Source: Acanthosoma haemorrhoidale (taxonomy: Eukaryota > Arthropoda > Insecta > Hemiptera > Acanthosomatidae). Taken from it: a DNA stretch of 64,000 bases. Below, piece after piece: positions 13,111 through 27,183 of the stretch; position 1 is the stretch's first letter; each line of letters starts with the position of its first letter. The notes under the pieces were generated by a model. That model was not told the DNA's origin. It searched no databases and saw only the letters and a list, made by a program, of their open reading frames with translations. Both the position numbers and the translations under genes were made by a program. Location: positions 60,471,239 through 60,535,238 of the forward strand of contig OV884012.1 in NCBI GenBank assembly GCA_930367205.1. Direction: 5' to 3'.

Positions 13111-16100
13111 TTTTTTTGGTACTATTTTATTTTTTAAGTTTAGTAAAAACATAAGAAAATCACTCGAATCAAGTCTCCAGTTTTCTTTTACTTCCTACGC
13201 CCTCTACGTTCTTTATATGCATTTCATAATTATGTAGTTTATAAATAGTCATTCGGTAAAAAATAAAAACTTTAGTATTAAGAGGAAAAAATAGGCGAGT
13301 ATAATTGAGGATCGACTAATATGTATTACTTTAAGTTACCAAAGGATAGATTAAAAAAGTTTAAAAGCTGAATTAAAAAATTAACATTATCTATTAAGAA
13401 GCTGAAGTTAAAATATCTATAAACTATGAATAGCTTTTCTGAATATTCATTAAACTGGGATGAATACTTGCCCTAATTGTGCTTTTTAATTAAATCCCAA
13501 CTCCATTCCATGTCGGTGGGAAATTTTATTATTTTTTATGCGTTAAGTATAATAATAAATACATAAAATATGATACTCACTGGGGTCTTTCTTGTACAAG
13601 AGAGCCCATCTCAAATATAGTTTAAGGGTATGTCCCATGTGTTTTCTTCTTTTGATATCCTGGTCCACAAACCCCTAACTCAGAATACCGAAAGGGTCCC
13701 TTTAAATTCAACGTCCTGTCTTTCGTTCATAAATATTTGAAAATAAATGAAATAAAAGATAAGTTAAATAGTAATTTATGCCCAAAAATTGAATTTGTTA
13801 AATATATTTAACAAATATATATATATTATTTCAATATACATATATTAGTAATATGTGTGCGTTTCATTAGATAACATAACATATCATAATAAAATCTAAC
13901 AAAAATTGATACTAATTTCTCTTTTACTGATGCCCGTATCATAAGAACACAATTCAGTCACACAATCAGTACAAATACTGCAGGGTGACAAATTTTTTTG
14001 CCTCTCAGTATACAAATTCGGAATGCATGAGATCGTTGAATACGACAATCTGCTACCCCGATAAGGCTGCTGAAATATTAATTTAATAAAAAAGATATAT
14101 GACTAAAAAAAAAATGCAAATTACATTGTGATCATTTAATTAAATTCAATTTGTTTCCAATACTAAAAAAAGTTTTTCTAATCATCACACTCAAAAAGAT
14201 ATAAAACCCTAACGATAATTGTATTAATTATTTAGGCTAAATGTCATAATCCTTCATCGAATCAACGATAGAGCAATAGCTTTCTTTTTACAATTAATTT
14301 TGACAATAATAATGATAGTATTAGACCATTTTTAAGCGTGAGACCTCAAGTAGAAAATTGAAGGGATATTTACCTTAAATATTTATTGTTATGATTGTTC
14401 AAGTATTCCCTTTGCGGTCTGTTATTATGCAATTGGTAGTACCCGCCTCTTTGCATTTTGAGCCCTGAATTCACTTCCTTATTGACTCAGGTGTGTGTTG
14501 GGAGACCAGATCAATACATCTACACATGCAATATCACCGCATGGATTGTAACGTTAATTTATTATAAAGATATGATGTTGACTATCGAGTCTATGAGCAA
14601 TTACTAACTGTACATGGCTTGAATTAAAACTTTTTTGATTAGTTTTAATGTACATTACTGCAGTGATGGGATAAATGTCAATAATGCTCATAAATCATAA
14701 GCCATTGCAAACGAGAAAACCCACCGCCTCTGCGATATAGGGAAATACGTGCCCCTATATCTTAAGAAAATTTTTACTTTTATGTTAACTGTGAATTTTT
14801 AGTTTCGTTATAAATTACCGTAGAAAGGTGATTTAATATAACAGAGTTTTTTAAAAGTATAATGGATATGTCACAAGTTAGAATATATTAAAAATGAGAA
14901 AAAATTTACAAGGCACTGCAGAAGTTTTATAAATAATGTAAGATCCATTTTACCCCTGGCAACTTATCCCTATTCGGAGAAGTAAACAGTAGCGGGATTT
15001 GCGAACTAGAGGCCAAAAACGCGTTACTGCCCCATCCCCTCCCTTTGCATATAATATATATTATTATCAAACAATTTTACAGGAATCTGTATGTAAAATC
15101 TGAAAATTTGTATATCAAACTTCCTTCACGCATATTTTTTTTAATTTATAATTGAGGCTGGAACATCTCATAGAATAAGATAACTGTGTTTTCCAAAGCC
15201 AAAGCAATCCGAGCCATATCTTTAAGGAACACGCACCTGAGATGACCTCTTGGATGAATGTAGGAAAACAAACTGGAGCCAGCCTAGGACAGAAATGGTG
15301 TTGGTTATTGAAAACCTTAGTGAGTTATTAATCACTAATGTAACATTGCCCGTGGGCAATTTATGTGAATACTATGCCATATTTAGAGCCAATTGATTTC
15401 AATATCATAGCTCTGTTTTCATATCCTTATGAAGGAAATTCAATTGTTAAGACCAAGTGGTGATAAATGTGTTTTATACATACATTCAAAGCCAATAATA
15501 TTCGTTTCAGTGTAATTTTTTCGTTTCGATGTTCTCTGTTGATAATGATTAAATCCATCATCCCCACATGGGTTCCCCATATCCATCATCCCAAGCGTTG
15601 TTGGGTTCTTTTTATAAATCTATAATGTTTTTTTTTCCTAATAAAATCTAGTTGATCATGGTTCTGCATATATTTTTTGTTATTTCCACATCTGTTCATA
15701 TTCATGTTCTATCATGCCAGTAGATGGACCTAATGAGGGGGATCATTCAAGTTTAATAATTAAGGATATTGAATAAATGATTTTTAAATCTATATATTTT
15801 TATTTAACTTAAATTATAGGGCTTGAGACACTGACTGATAGCTTGGTCTAGTTAAGAAGAGACTGCCCCTGAAGAAAATATTCACAGATTTCCTACCAGC
15901 TTGTACTTTACGTTGACATCCATTTAACCCACGCGACTTATTTTATACCACACGCCCATGTATACGAAGTGGCGTCAAATAAATGGGATTGTAAATTATT
16001 TTTTTATTAGACACTGCTCAAACAATATTTGATTAAAATATTAAAAATTGGCTGTAGGAATAGCAATCAATATGCAAAATATTATATGGGTCATTCACCT

Positions 16101-19100
16101 GGAAAAGACCAAACAGTTCTGAAAGTAGGGATGTATTTTAGTCCTCAATTGATATTTGAAGTGTCTCCCAAAACTCAAATTACCACCTAGCGAGGGAATG
16201 AAAGAAAACTATGGGACACGTTTTTAATACGCTGCCTACCATTTTACGATATCTTTATAACTATAGATTAAACATTTTCGGAATCAATCGGAACCTTTCC
16301 TTATCTACCCTAAAAATGCTGAAACCAAAAAATTATCCATTGTGCCTAAGGAATTTTTTTAATTGGCGAAACGTGGGTTAGTACAGATTGAGGGAATAAA
16401 AAATTAGAGGTTTAAAAATGTTTTTGTTCTCAAATATTTATAATGGCGTCATTTTTTGTTGTTAAGAACTACTTTACTAATCATATTTTATGCATAAAAA
16501 AATGTCTCACTTATTCCATTGCTAGAAAAGCCATAAAGGCGAGGGAACAATGATTCTCCCTTTATAGGAAAGTGACAATTATATACTTTTTTAAGTTGCA
16601 GCACTTTTTACATAATTTCTACTAACAAATGTACAATATGTTATGACCAAAGGTTGTCAACGTCGTTGGTAGGTGGGGTTGAGACGCAATTTTGAATACT
16701 TGTCCTTAAATCAGGTTAGCATTATCAGATTTGTTAGTTTTTAATTCAAGTAGCTACAAACTAAACTCAAGAGACTTAGTTAAGCCGACTAGACCTATCG
16801 CTCTAAGCATAAATCCCTAGGATTTCAGGCCAGGGAACGCAGTTAGAAGTCAGGATGTTAAAAACTATACTGGGCGACAATGAGGGAAATTTCCATTGGA
16901 TATTCATTTTAGGAGTCACGGACCTCGAAATGAGTGATGCGCTCGGTTAGAGACTTTCATTAATCCCAGAGATTTGGTTATATAATAAGTTTAAACAGTG
17001 CTACGAATCTCAGCCCTCATTTTGAATAAGGTCATTTATGTGTTACTGCCAACATCTCCCGTTTATTATGGAAGTCATTTATACAGGTACCTTCAGCACA
17101 TTCTTTCATTCTCGTAAAATCATGAGTGTAAAATTAATTGCATAGTGAAATTTTTTTATTTTTACCTCAGATAAGTATATTTTTCTCTAACAAAGTTTGT
17201 CAAAACATACCTATGTCCAAAAGCATCCAGTATGATTCGTGTTTCTTTTTGTACCCAATGACATGATTCCATGTCATTCAAGAAATTATGTGCGATTTTT
17301 CGCGTTTAGTTTATTTTTGATTTTTTTTTTTATTCTTTTAAGAAGAAATCTTTAAAATATCCGGGAAGGGACGAAAACTACTTTATCCCTAGAACGATTG
17401 ATCCTAACGTTATTCTAAATATTATTTTATGTTTACTATTTTGTATCTAAATGATTTTATTAGATTTAGTGTACAAAAATACCTAGAAATAGCCACTGTA
17501 TGAGGTTTTTTCATGTCGAGATAGTAAAGTTTTTGTCCACCTAAATCAGGTCTTTGACCCAATATGCGATGGCTAACTTTTACATATACATGTAATGAAT
17601 ATCCAAGGAGTATCAGATTATTCAGATTAGTGGAGCTCAAAGCAGATATATGTGTATGTAGGCATTTATATATGTTAGAAAATATGCTTGGAATTTCTCA
17701 ATATAAATACATATAAATACATTGAATGTAATTTTTCTGTTAATGTACGTAGAAGCGTTGTTTCATGCTAAGTTAGTATAATAGTAGTATGTTAGTATAA
17801 TGTTCACACGATGTATACTACAAAAAACTAAAAACAATTTATGAGGATTAAATTATTGATTAGATAGTTAGTCAGATAGTTAAATAGCGCCTTCTTATTC
17901 AACGTCGTGATGCTATAGTGCCATTTGAATGTTAGATTAGATAGGCCTTGCCAGGCAGGCTTCAAATAACTAATTTTAAGTTTGCTATCAGAGACTGATG
18001 CAGTTTGCATAGCTATAACTAACCTGTTTCTCCAAGTTGCCTGCACCTGGCAAGTTTTCCCATGTCATTGGAGGCCGCACTTAGCCTATTATAAACTTTC
18101 CGGTAATTGGATGTTTGTTCATTAAATCTATATTAACCGCAGATCCTCCCATTAGTGGAATAAGCTAGCTTTAATTATTTCCTTCAATATGGCTATTAAC
18201 TATAGAATACTTTTTATTTACTTCTACCAGGAATCACATATAATTATATTTTACAGGGAAGTTATGTCCTTATTGAACGACAATGTGGAGCTAGTATTAA
18301 TCATATGCAAAATTAATAAGAAAAACCTAAAGTAAAAATGATTTAATCAAGTAGTTTACCAAACTGATTTTCCTTCACAATTCATTTATTACCATTTAAT
18401 AAAAGACAGCACACCTTGGCTCAAACCATAATGGCTGGCCCATAGGTATTAAAGTACGCATGTAATATCAGTATATTATAAGCCTTGTTACATCAACAGT
18501 TTCAAAGTAATTACTAACAATGTTATAATTGGCGTAGGGATGTAATGTAATACGTGGAGAAATATAGTGCTAGATAGTTTTCTCATAAAATTGTCTGAGT
18601 GTCGGTGGCTTGCTCGTTTCTTGAGACGACCAGCAGAGTTGTGCAGGGATCATTCAGTGCTCTGCTTAGGTTTGCCTATATGTGAGAGACAACACTTATG
18701 TGTAAATGGGGTAATCTTTAGGCTTTGTGGAATTTCATTACTTCACAAATGTATGAGCGAATGCAGACTTGTGGGAGAGTGGGTTTTTATATCACTGTTT
18801 CGTATTGCCCAATTAGGGCGCATCGTAAAATTATACTACCAATAAAACGGTCATCAAAGAAAAGTTACACAGATTATTTAGCACAAACCTTCTAAGGGTG
18901 TAACTTCAGTAAAAACTAATCTATTTATTAGATATTACACGGATCTAATTTATCGCTAACATTAGTCCGGTGAAGAAAGTCGTGGTAATAAATAGGAGGA
19001 CCGTACGATTTCAATATCAAGACTAAATCTACTCGCGTCAGGGAAGAAGTGGCGTAGAAGAGAGGAGGGGCCCATGAAGATGAAAAATCGTTAAGGGAAA

Positions 19101-20560
19101 AACACTGGCTGGGAATTCGAAAGGCGTTGGCAGCCCTAGGGAAATCAGCCAGAGGACAGGGTAAGAAAGAAAATATGAAAATCAAGCAGCTGCACTCGGG
19201 ACCGTTTCAAAAAGGCAAGCAAATTCTCGATCCCTTACAGCCACAAAAGGGACTTGTCTCTCTTTGATCCCACAATCGGATTGAAACAAATATCAATCGC
19301 ACTATTTGTACCCTTTGTCGACTTGAAGGCTCATAATACAGGCAATTGACGAGAATAAAAAGGATAGTATCAACGTTTCATTACTAGCTTTTAAATCTAC
19401 TGGGTACTCCGATTGTGATCAGAAAATATGGGCTCCAGTACTTGTGGTACCTCTTTATTTCTTGACATCATGTTTTTTTTCCACTTATCTCCTTTCATTT
19501 CGTTTAGTCTGCGTATATGCAAGAGTACTTGATTTAAATTATAAATATGATTCGATATAAATACGTGAAATTTGATACAATGATCTTCATGCAGCGTACT
19601 ATAAAATTACAGGCTAAGTAAGATATTAATTAAACTTATCTGCGCATAGTATTATATAACACCATTAATAGTTATAACCATAAGTGAACCTCATAAAACC
19701 TCCGTATTAAGCTGTTTTTATACAGGCATACACCATAAAGTAAAAAAGAAAGAGTACAATATTGTTTTAAAAATTAAAAATGTAGAAATAATTGTGTTTT
19801 TTTCATTTTTATAAAAACTCTTTTTTCTTCGCAGAAAGTAGATTTGTTTATTAACCAATGGGTATTATTTTGCATTCAGTAGTAAGTGTACAAGGCATGT
19901 GTTCCAAGAGCGATTGTTAAGCAGCTATTTGTATTTTGGTGTTATCTCCTTCTAACTACTTTGAATTAATTAATAGCATAATAAGACCTGCCAGCTTTGC
20001 TTCCGATGTCAATGGTAGCACAAACGCGCTCGACGTCCGATTCAATCAGTATATACATTTTACGATAAACATGATGAACGTCACAACGAGCAAACCTTGT
20101 TGTAATTTTTACGATTCAAATTTAGCTGGTCAGTTAATTATGCATCAACACTAGATTAATCATTTATTTTAAATATTATATTAAATACAGGTCATAATTC
20201 TACAGTAATGACAGATATGTGGAATACTTTTTCACAAATACTATATAATACATAAAGAACACGATTTGTACTTAGCTACGATGCTTACAGTATGAAGATT
20301 CACGAATGTCGTAAATACACAGCTGCATTCTGATATTTTGCTTACTTTAAAACTGGCCTATACACCAAGTTACCTGTCCATCGTCAAAATCAACACTATC
20401 TGCAGGGATTGTAGTACCATATTTTTTTTTTTTTTTTGCGTTGATGGGCAGAAGAGAAAAACTGTAATGGCCAAATAGTTTCCATAAAACAATCATATAT
20501 TTTATTATGTCGTGCTTACCGACGCTCCTCCAGCTTACCTGGCAGCTCATAAGTCCAGCA
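13111..20560. other. Long AT-rich stretch without recognisable gene
   Basis: No coding exon, RNA gene or transposon domain could be read in these 7.4 kb. Higher-complexity, less AT-rich islands occur at about 15180-15420, 16770-17100, 18560-18800 and 18930-19330. The 18567-18845 frame starts at a non-ATG codon and resembles nothing known to me, so it is not called a gene. The rest is AT-rich filler with A/T homopolymers and short (AT)n runs such as 13805-13835. Confidence 0.4.
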
Positions 20561-20696
20561 ACGTAATAATACTTTAATATAAAATTACAATCTGCCCTAT
20601 TACAATTTTCATTCACTCGCTCAATCATACACTATTTACAAAAGCCCAGATACCTCCCAAATCAACATGGTTGTCACCTCCCTCGTAGCTCAAAGT
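20561..20696 (-). repeat. Jockey-like family B 3' UTR fragment
   Basis: The plus strand carries ATTACAATCTGCC, TTCATTCACTCGCTCAATCA, CCTCCCAAATCAACATGGTT and TCACCTCCCTCG in the same order as the 3' UTR copies at 29.1, 39.5 and 52.2 kb, so the element lies on the minus strand with its 3' end near 20561. About 135 bp is preserved. It is an old, short 5'-truncated remnant; no target duplication was seen. Confidence 0.6.
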
Positions 20697-23388
20697 CAAA
20701 CTAACATAAATAATTTGTTTGAGCTACTGGCATTATTATAATAAATTTGTGACCGTCATGTAAGCGGATCAAGAATTTTTAGTCCCATCTATTCTTGAGG
20801 GAGACTGGAGGAGAACCCTAGCCTATCTTATACTGGAAGTCTCAACATACCTTTAATAAATATGTTTTTGGTTTATTTATTTTTTTAATTTATATCAGTA
20901 ACGATAAATATTAGCCAGGAAATCTGTTAAGTCTTGGTAATTCGGATCATTGTCGACCAGTTAGTAATCTGCCACCATCAGCAATTATGTAAAGGCAAAT
21001 CAGCTGAGTTATTGCACTGTTCGCAAGTTTGTGTGTCTAGGTTGAGAAAAAGATATTCCCTCTACTAGTAGCATGTTTCATTAGTAAACGGACAATCTCT
21101 AACAATTTCATTCATCTCGGTGCTAGGCAAGCTCCTGTTTGCATCCTTGGTAGCTACTGCAAGACTTTCTGACCGTGGCAACTGTGCTCATACAATAGAA
21201 GCACTATAGCGTTATTTGGATTTGTCAAAGTTTTCGTGGTTTAAAATTAGAACTAAGCTTTCTGTAAGTAAACTAAGATAGATATTGGAGCCTGGAATCA
21301 TGCTTTGTTTTGGCCCTCTTCATTTTACTATTACTACGTAATACTTTAAAAAATCTCGTATTCAATCATTCTTTATTCAAAAAATTCACTTGAACCCCCT
21401 GCGTATGGGTACACATGGTCAAATTATTTTCGAAAAGGATAATTAGTAGCTTAAGAAATATCAAATCCAGCTAATAAAACATAACTAAAAGAATAGAGGT
21501 GAACCAACCATCAACCAAGTACAGTAGGACTTCTATATGTGATTACTCGGTGATAGTACAGTTTAATTATTCAAAAAGTAACGTTCGATTACAAAAATTA
21601 TTTCTCAGCTCACTTGCGTACATATGATAGTAATATATAAAAATTATTTACAAAACTTGATTAAGGGAACCATACATTGTAAATCGTGACCAGACGATTT
21701 GTTCACAATTTCAAGTTTTATATAGGCTAGGACATTGAAAAAAATGGCCAACTAGCTCCAAATGTCGGACGAACCTATTTAAGTGTTGACAAAGTCTTTG
21801 TGGGTCTATTCCTGGCGGCAAAGTAATTTTGGAAATTAGAGTGTTGTTTTTATCATTTTATTGTCCTTAGCAGACAATTTCAACTTTAAACTTTAAGAAC
21901 AATTTTCACCTGAACCCTTCTTGTGATGTCACATAGAATTTAATGGAGGTAGCCATTTGATTTGACATTGCAAATTATTTTTTTTATAAATCCAGGAACT
22001 AAGGTTAACATAGATAGAGAGATACAAACCAAAAACAATTTTACTCATGAATGTGGTAGCAATATGTAGTTTAAAAAAAAAAATTAAATTGTAAATTGCA
22101 TTGTGATCTGATGTGATATATTGAATTTAATATCACGCCTATAATTAGCTTTGACAAGTGTATTCATAAATCAGTTTATCGCTTGTACTGTATTGAAATT
22201 ACATTCTGAATTGAGGTTATACATTGAAAAATGTTACGCAGATCATAAAATGATTTTTATCTGATTAAAAATAAATATTAACTTTTAAAAAGTTTAGTTC
22301 TTGTTTAGACAATGCTAGATATATGCCTCAGCAGGCGTGAGTCAATTAAACACTATGAAATTGAGGTTACAGGGTAAATGAAAAAAAAACAGAAAAAGTT
22401 ACCGTTGATTAGAAAACTTTTATATCACGCTAATGAAATAAGTACAAGTTTTTATTTTCATTTTATCCTGTGTTTTTGTGTTCGGAACATTGAATAACTC
22501 AAGTGCTAATGAACCGCTTTTTTCCCTGCACGCGTTTATCTCAGCAGTTAGCCCTGTGAATTTCAAACAGAATCAATTGTTAACACAAAATAACTATGTT
22601 CATTTAGCGTCACGGTCTACTTGCAAAAAGTGTAAAATTAACAGTCTTTGTTATTAACCTGAAAAGAAAGTAATTAAACAAATGCCATGAATATCGCAAC
22701 AGGTGGAGGCTAGCTTGGTAACAATACCATTTCTCAAATTCTTTCTGTTAATAACTCCTAAGTATTCATTACTTGCCCTTTTACAATTAAGGTATTCAAT
22801 TTTAGAGGAATTCATAAATTAAAATAAACGTCAACGATTGTTGTGAAAATAAAATACAGGTTCTGTGTTACACAAATATTAAATAAAGAAGTTTCTAGAA
22901 GCATCATTTTTCAGATAACAATAATTTTTCCATAAATTCGAGGATTATAATAGTCGGTCAAGCCAAATATTGACGTTTACGACTAAAAAGCTAGCTAGTT
23001 AATGTTCAGTTGGGAAATCGAAAATTGAATATATACTTCAAATTAATATAATTATAATTCAAATTATAATTATAACATATGTAATTCTGCAAAAGGTGTT
23101 AACAATGTATGTATTCCACGACAGCCTTAAATACATTACATAACATCTTGATCTGTGTTGATTTACTTCAGCTTTTTTATTCTCCACCCAGTGCTCCTGG
23201 AATGGCAAAATTTTATTGGTTTTCTGTTTGCACTATCCAATTAATAAACGACATATATTTGACTATAATCATATTTTTATATGATACAATATATAGAATT
23301 ATTATACAGTTACCATTATCATTAATCTATTAGCCTATTCATAGCCATCGTGGGGTAAAACCAGGACTAGCGACCTTAATCTGTAAAG
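20697..23388. other. AT-rich DNA without recognisable gene
   Basis: No gene seen. Low-complexity palindromic AT tracts occur at about 23040-23080. The left terminal repeat of a hAT relic begins at 23389, preceded by CTGTAAAG, the 8 bases that would be its left target duplication. Confidence 0.4.
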
Positions 23389-23408
23389 CAGTAGTGGCCA
23401 ACCCGCGA
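23389..23408 (+). repeat. Left terminal inverted repeat of the decayed hAT element
   Basis: CAGTAGTGGCCAACCCGCGA starts with the CAG-x-x-GTGG-x-CAAC pattern of this hAT group and lies about 600 bp upstream of the first readable transposase motif, as expected for a left end. Its partner was not found. Confidence 0.6.
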
Positions 23409-25430
23409 CTTTTTTTTTTTTTTAAGATTATCTACTCAACCCATAAATGGCCCACATAAGTTTGTTTTTGTTAACTTACAGGAAAATAGGCTAGTGTCGG
23501 CCAATGTTAAAAGAGTGCGGGAGTTTCGGTAACAAAGGGAATCGTGTGACACCGCACGTTTTGATCTCTCGCCATGTTTGTTCCAGGCGGCAAACAACAA
23601 AAGAATCCTGTGATATTTTCTGAAAATCAACTCGTAGGTTTATTCCCCACTTTTCACACAGAATCTCAGCTTCGCCGACCTTCCTTTATCTATCAATTTC
23701 TTCATGTTTTCTCCTTATACTAATGAAACGAGTAAGCAGAATCACGACATTCAAACCAAAGAGCTCAACAGCGTTTGGGAAGAACGGTAACATACGGTGG
23801 TAACATATTCCTATGAAATCTCTTTTCTGATGTCACAACAAATGAAACCAAGTGGAGATGGAGAATAACTTATCAAGCTCTGGTTAAAAATCTTTGCAAA
23901 CGATCCGAAAATGTCTAAACTAGCCTTTTGTAAAATAGCCCTCTCTCAATATATGGCATTGCGGAGGATTGGCGAGATAGCTGAAGATATGAGCTCGCAG
24001 TTAATTTCTAAGCTGTCGAGTTGGAAATATTTTTCTGTTGATTTAGATGAAAGTTACGATAGCAAATTATCTGCTCAGCTATAATTTATTCTCTGTCCTC
24101 GTTATTGTTCGTGCAGTCAACCAGAATCTTGAAACAACTCAAGGACTCTTTGACCCCCGCCAACTACGAACAGTGGCTACAGGAGAAGATGGGTTTGAAA
24201 ATTGGTCTTGAAGGAAATACTTGGACTGTCACAAATTAGACAGCGTTTGCTCTGATGGGGCTTCTTCCATGGCCGGTAAAAACAACGTATGTAGTGCACT
24301 CAATAATTTGGTGATTCAATAATTGGGAAATTGTTTCAAAAGACCTTGTCACAATATCACTGCATCATTCACCAGGAAATGTCACCTCTTCATGCCAAGG
24401 GACTGAAATTATCCTCGGTCCAAAAACCTATGTATCAACAAAATACGGGCTCGTGCCTCCAGCCGCAGGAAATGTTTGAAAAAGAGATTGAAGAACTAAT
24501 TCGGCTTTTAAGGGAAAAATATCCATGTTTTTAAGAGAGTTGTTTAAATGCTCATTACAAATCTTGTCAATAGGGAACACTACAAATTTGTTGCAATTAA
24601 TTATTTAAGGAAATTTCATGAAAACCCTATCGGTTTTAGGGTAGTTGGTTTAAGAGCTTATCTTGGACTAATATAATGGGGGAAGAACTTCCTCCCATCT
24701 CTTTCGTCCTTAAAGACAATGGGCTTGTAGTCGCGCTTTCCTCTGTGACATAACTACACATCTGAACTTTTGTATCGTAAATCAAATCATTTAGCAATAC
24801 TGAAACTGCACGTTGCATCGTTCCAGGCAAAGCTTCCCATTTACGTGACATATTTTTCAGAAAACTGACTGTCTCATATCCCTTAAATGCAAGAATATAC
24901 TGGTCAAACTGAAGTGACCCTTACTACGAAAAATATAAAATCTTAATTTTCGTTTCTACTTCAATCCTTCAAAACCAGATTTGGTGAGTTCGAGGGAGAA
25001 AAATTATTTCTTGATATTTTTATCAACCCCTTTTCAGTAAAGGCAGGAAACTGCAGCAGTACTCTCCTGAAATCCAAAGTGTATTGACTGGCCTACAACA
25101 CAACTCTGTTCTTACATCAAAGTATGCTGAGATTATAACTAAAAACGAATCACCGGATCACCAGGAGTTTTGCAAGTTATTGGTACAAGAAGAGTTCCCT
25201 TTGTTACACGATTTAGCTCACCGATATGCTTGTCGTTTTGGTTCAACATATCTATGCGAGCAGTCGTTCTCCAAGATGAACTTTATGAAAGATGATAACA
25301 GGGTGTCATTAAGTGACTCTCATTCGTTCTCGTGTTTTCACTGTAGACGTTTTACAGGTGATGTACCTCATGATAAATTTGTTGAATATCAAGTTTTCGT
25401 ATTAGGTTCCCCGATTTTTTGAGTTATATA
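23389..25430 (+). pseudogene. Decayed BED/hAT transposase element (ZBED/GTF2IRD2-like group)
   Basis: The left end CAGTAGTGGCCAACCCGCGA (23389-23408) is a typical hAT terminal inverted repeat. Downstream the plus strand shows, in order and across several frames, SSWKYFSVDLDES (first catalytic Asp, about 24010-24055), CSDGASSMAG (second Asp, about 24250-24280), YHCIIHQEM (CxxH box, about 24355-24380), RFGEFEGEKLFLDIF (about 24979-25023) and an open 112-codon C-terminal block from 25084. That block holds LVQEEFPLLHDLAHRYACRF and GSTYLCEQSFSKM, the hAT dimerisation region with the catalytic Glu context CEQ-x-FS. These match the same segments of the intact transposase at 59.8-61.6 kb. Stops, frameshifts and a non-homologous patch near 24640-24850 show it is dead. 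No BED finger and no matching right terminal repeat or duplicated CTGTAAAG could be located, so the 3' limit is approximate. Confidence 0.8.
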
Positions 25431-26900
25431 AAATAAATAAACCTACCGACCTAACATTGTGGTTTTTTAATTACATCTTAATATTGTATTAATTATACTT
25501 CGAAAATACAAGTTTTTCAAATATGAAATGACTTTTTAAGATGGATTGTGTGCGGATTGGGGGAGGGGAGTCGACGTAGCGATAAGTCATCATGATAGTT
25601 AACAGGCTACTAAAATGCTCCATACGAATATCGCTCCACCGCTTTCCATGGATTTTTTTTTTATAGAGTACTTTTTGACGTAAAAATCAATTTTCAAAAA
25701 TAGAGCTTTAATAAATAAAATGCTTGTAATTATTTTAACTGCGCTGATGTGGTGATGTGGCTGCCAGAGTCCCAATCCTCCCAAATCCTTGCCTCCTTCT
25801 CCATAGCCAAAAACGTGACAAAACTGTGGGCGATTTGGAGGATCCCTGAGCTATGTATATATTTAATATATAGTTCAATACTATATGTATATATGCATTA
25901 CGTTTGAACGTGTGATGTCCTAATGAAAAGGCAGTAATAATAATGTTAGTATTTAAAAAAGTAGGAATCACAAAATAAACATACGATCAATTAATACCAC
26001 ATACCAGCGAGAGATTTTGCAAATTATATAATACAATCAAAAATATATCTAGATGAACAGAAACGACGTGACGTTATTGAAGATGGAGCATGACTGCGCG
26101 TTCATAATTGACTGTACTGGGTGGACTGACGATCCCAAGCAATCATAGGCCACACTGAGGCTTGAGGATCAAAACTACAAAATTGTGGTGATGGGCTCAG
26201 GGTTCTAAATAGTATTTCAATAAATATCACGACAAATTTGTATTGTAAATACGGTATAAATGATCCAAAGTAAATTTCTAAATATGGTATGACTGGTATC
26301 TCCATTACAATAATCTATTGCTCTACTAGAAATAATTGTGATTTCCTTAAGAAGAGTTAACTAAAATGAACTAAAAAAATCTAAATTGCACATCCGTTGC
26401 TGTATATAGTTGCTACACTATTATTGCTAGACTGAGCTTGTACAGCCTAGATTAACTGTTAGCATGTTGTGATTTATGCAATAGCAGCTGCGGGATTTGG
26501 AGGTGAAGCCACTGCCTTGCCTCACCTGTCTTGTTCTAAGTGCGACAACTACATTTCTATGATTGTGATCTATGGTTGACAAGCAAATGGTTATTTTAAT
26601 AATAAACTAATTTTTTTCACGACACGACTTATAAACAATTTAATTTAGTGTGAATTTTTATAACAATTTTATTTTTACATATTTTCATTTATTTGCAATA
26701 TTTAGAATTTGTAAGGAGCTAAATAAACTAAAATTACACCTGACGATTCTAAATTTGTTTGTACCTAGGCTACATTTTGTAGGGAATATAAAGTTAGACA
26801 ACTGACTAACTTATTTCATCTTTTCATAAAATTAAAAAGTCAAATTAAAATTATTAAGTTTTTAACTATAATCTTTAAATAGTGTTGAAAATATGATATA
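25431..26900. other. AT-rich DNA with very degraded repeat matches
   Basis: No gene seen. About 25800-25860 and 26230-26320 weakly resemble the plus-sense family B 3' UTR (TTGTAAATACGGTATAAATGA followed by AAATATGGTATGACTGG; compare TTTGTAAATACTGTATGAATGA and AAATATGGCATGAATGAG). These could be old plus-strand copies. The matches are too weak for separate annotation. Confidence 0.35.
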
Positions 26901-26916
26901 TCCATAAAATGCACAT

Positions 26917-27183
26917 GTGTTTCATGGTGAGTTCACGACAAGAGGTAGAGAGTCTCAGAAATTAAAAGAAAATCTTCTGGCCAGAGATTTGGAGGATCCA
27001 AAAGTTTTGTATCAATTCACAAGATCCATCAACAATCTCTGCAGTCAGCATCATATTGATATGTGCGAACTGATGCAGGCTGTTGAACAGCTTATAAATA
27101 TTTTCAAGGCGTTTCTGGGCACAAAACTCGTTGTGGGATTAAACTTGAGGCCTCTCAGAACAATGCTCAACGACAAAGAATGA
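26917..27183 (+). CDS. Unrecognised short open frame, possible exon or TE fragment
   Basis: An 89-codon window is open and ends in TGA at 27181-27183. It begins with GTG rather than ATG, and a stop lies four codons upstream at 26905-26907, so there is no proper start; the first in-frame Met (DMCEL) is about half way along. The peptide looks protein-like: charged and helical (ESQKLKENLLARDLEDPK, LCSQHHIDMCELMQAVEQL), unlike the low-complexity chance frames around it. I do not recognise the family. An AG at 26929-26930 could be a splice acceptor but lacks a good pyrimidine tract, and no donor is obvious. It could be an exon, a fragment of an unidentified transposon protein, or chance. Confidence 0.25.
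   Translation: MFHGEFTTRGRESQKLKENLLARDLEDPKVLYQFTRSINNLCSQHHIDMCELMQAVEQLINIFKAFLGTKLVVGLNLRPLRTMLNDKE

Noticed and set aside
18567..18845. 92-codon Cys-rich plus-strand frame
   Set aside because: Starts at a non-ATG codon, cysteine spacing fits no zinc finger or secreted knot, and no signal peptide.
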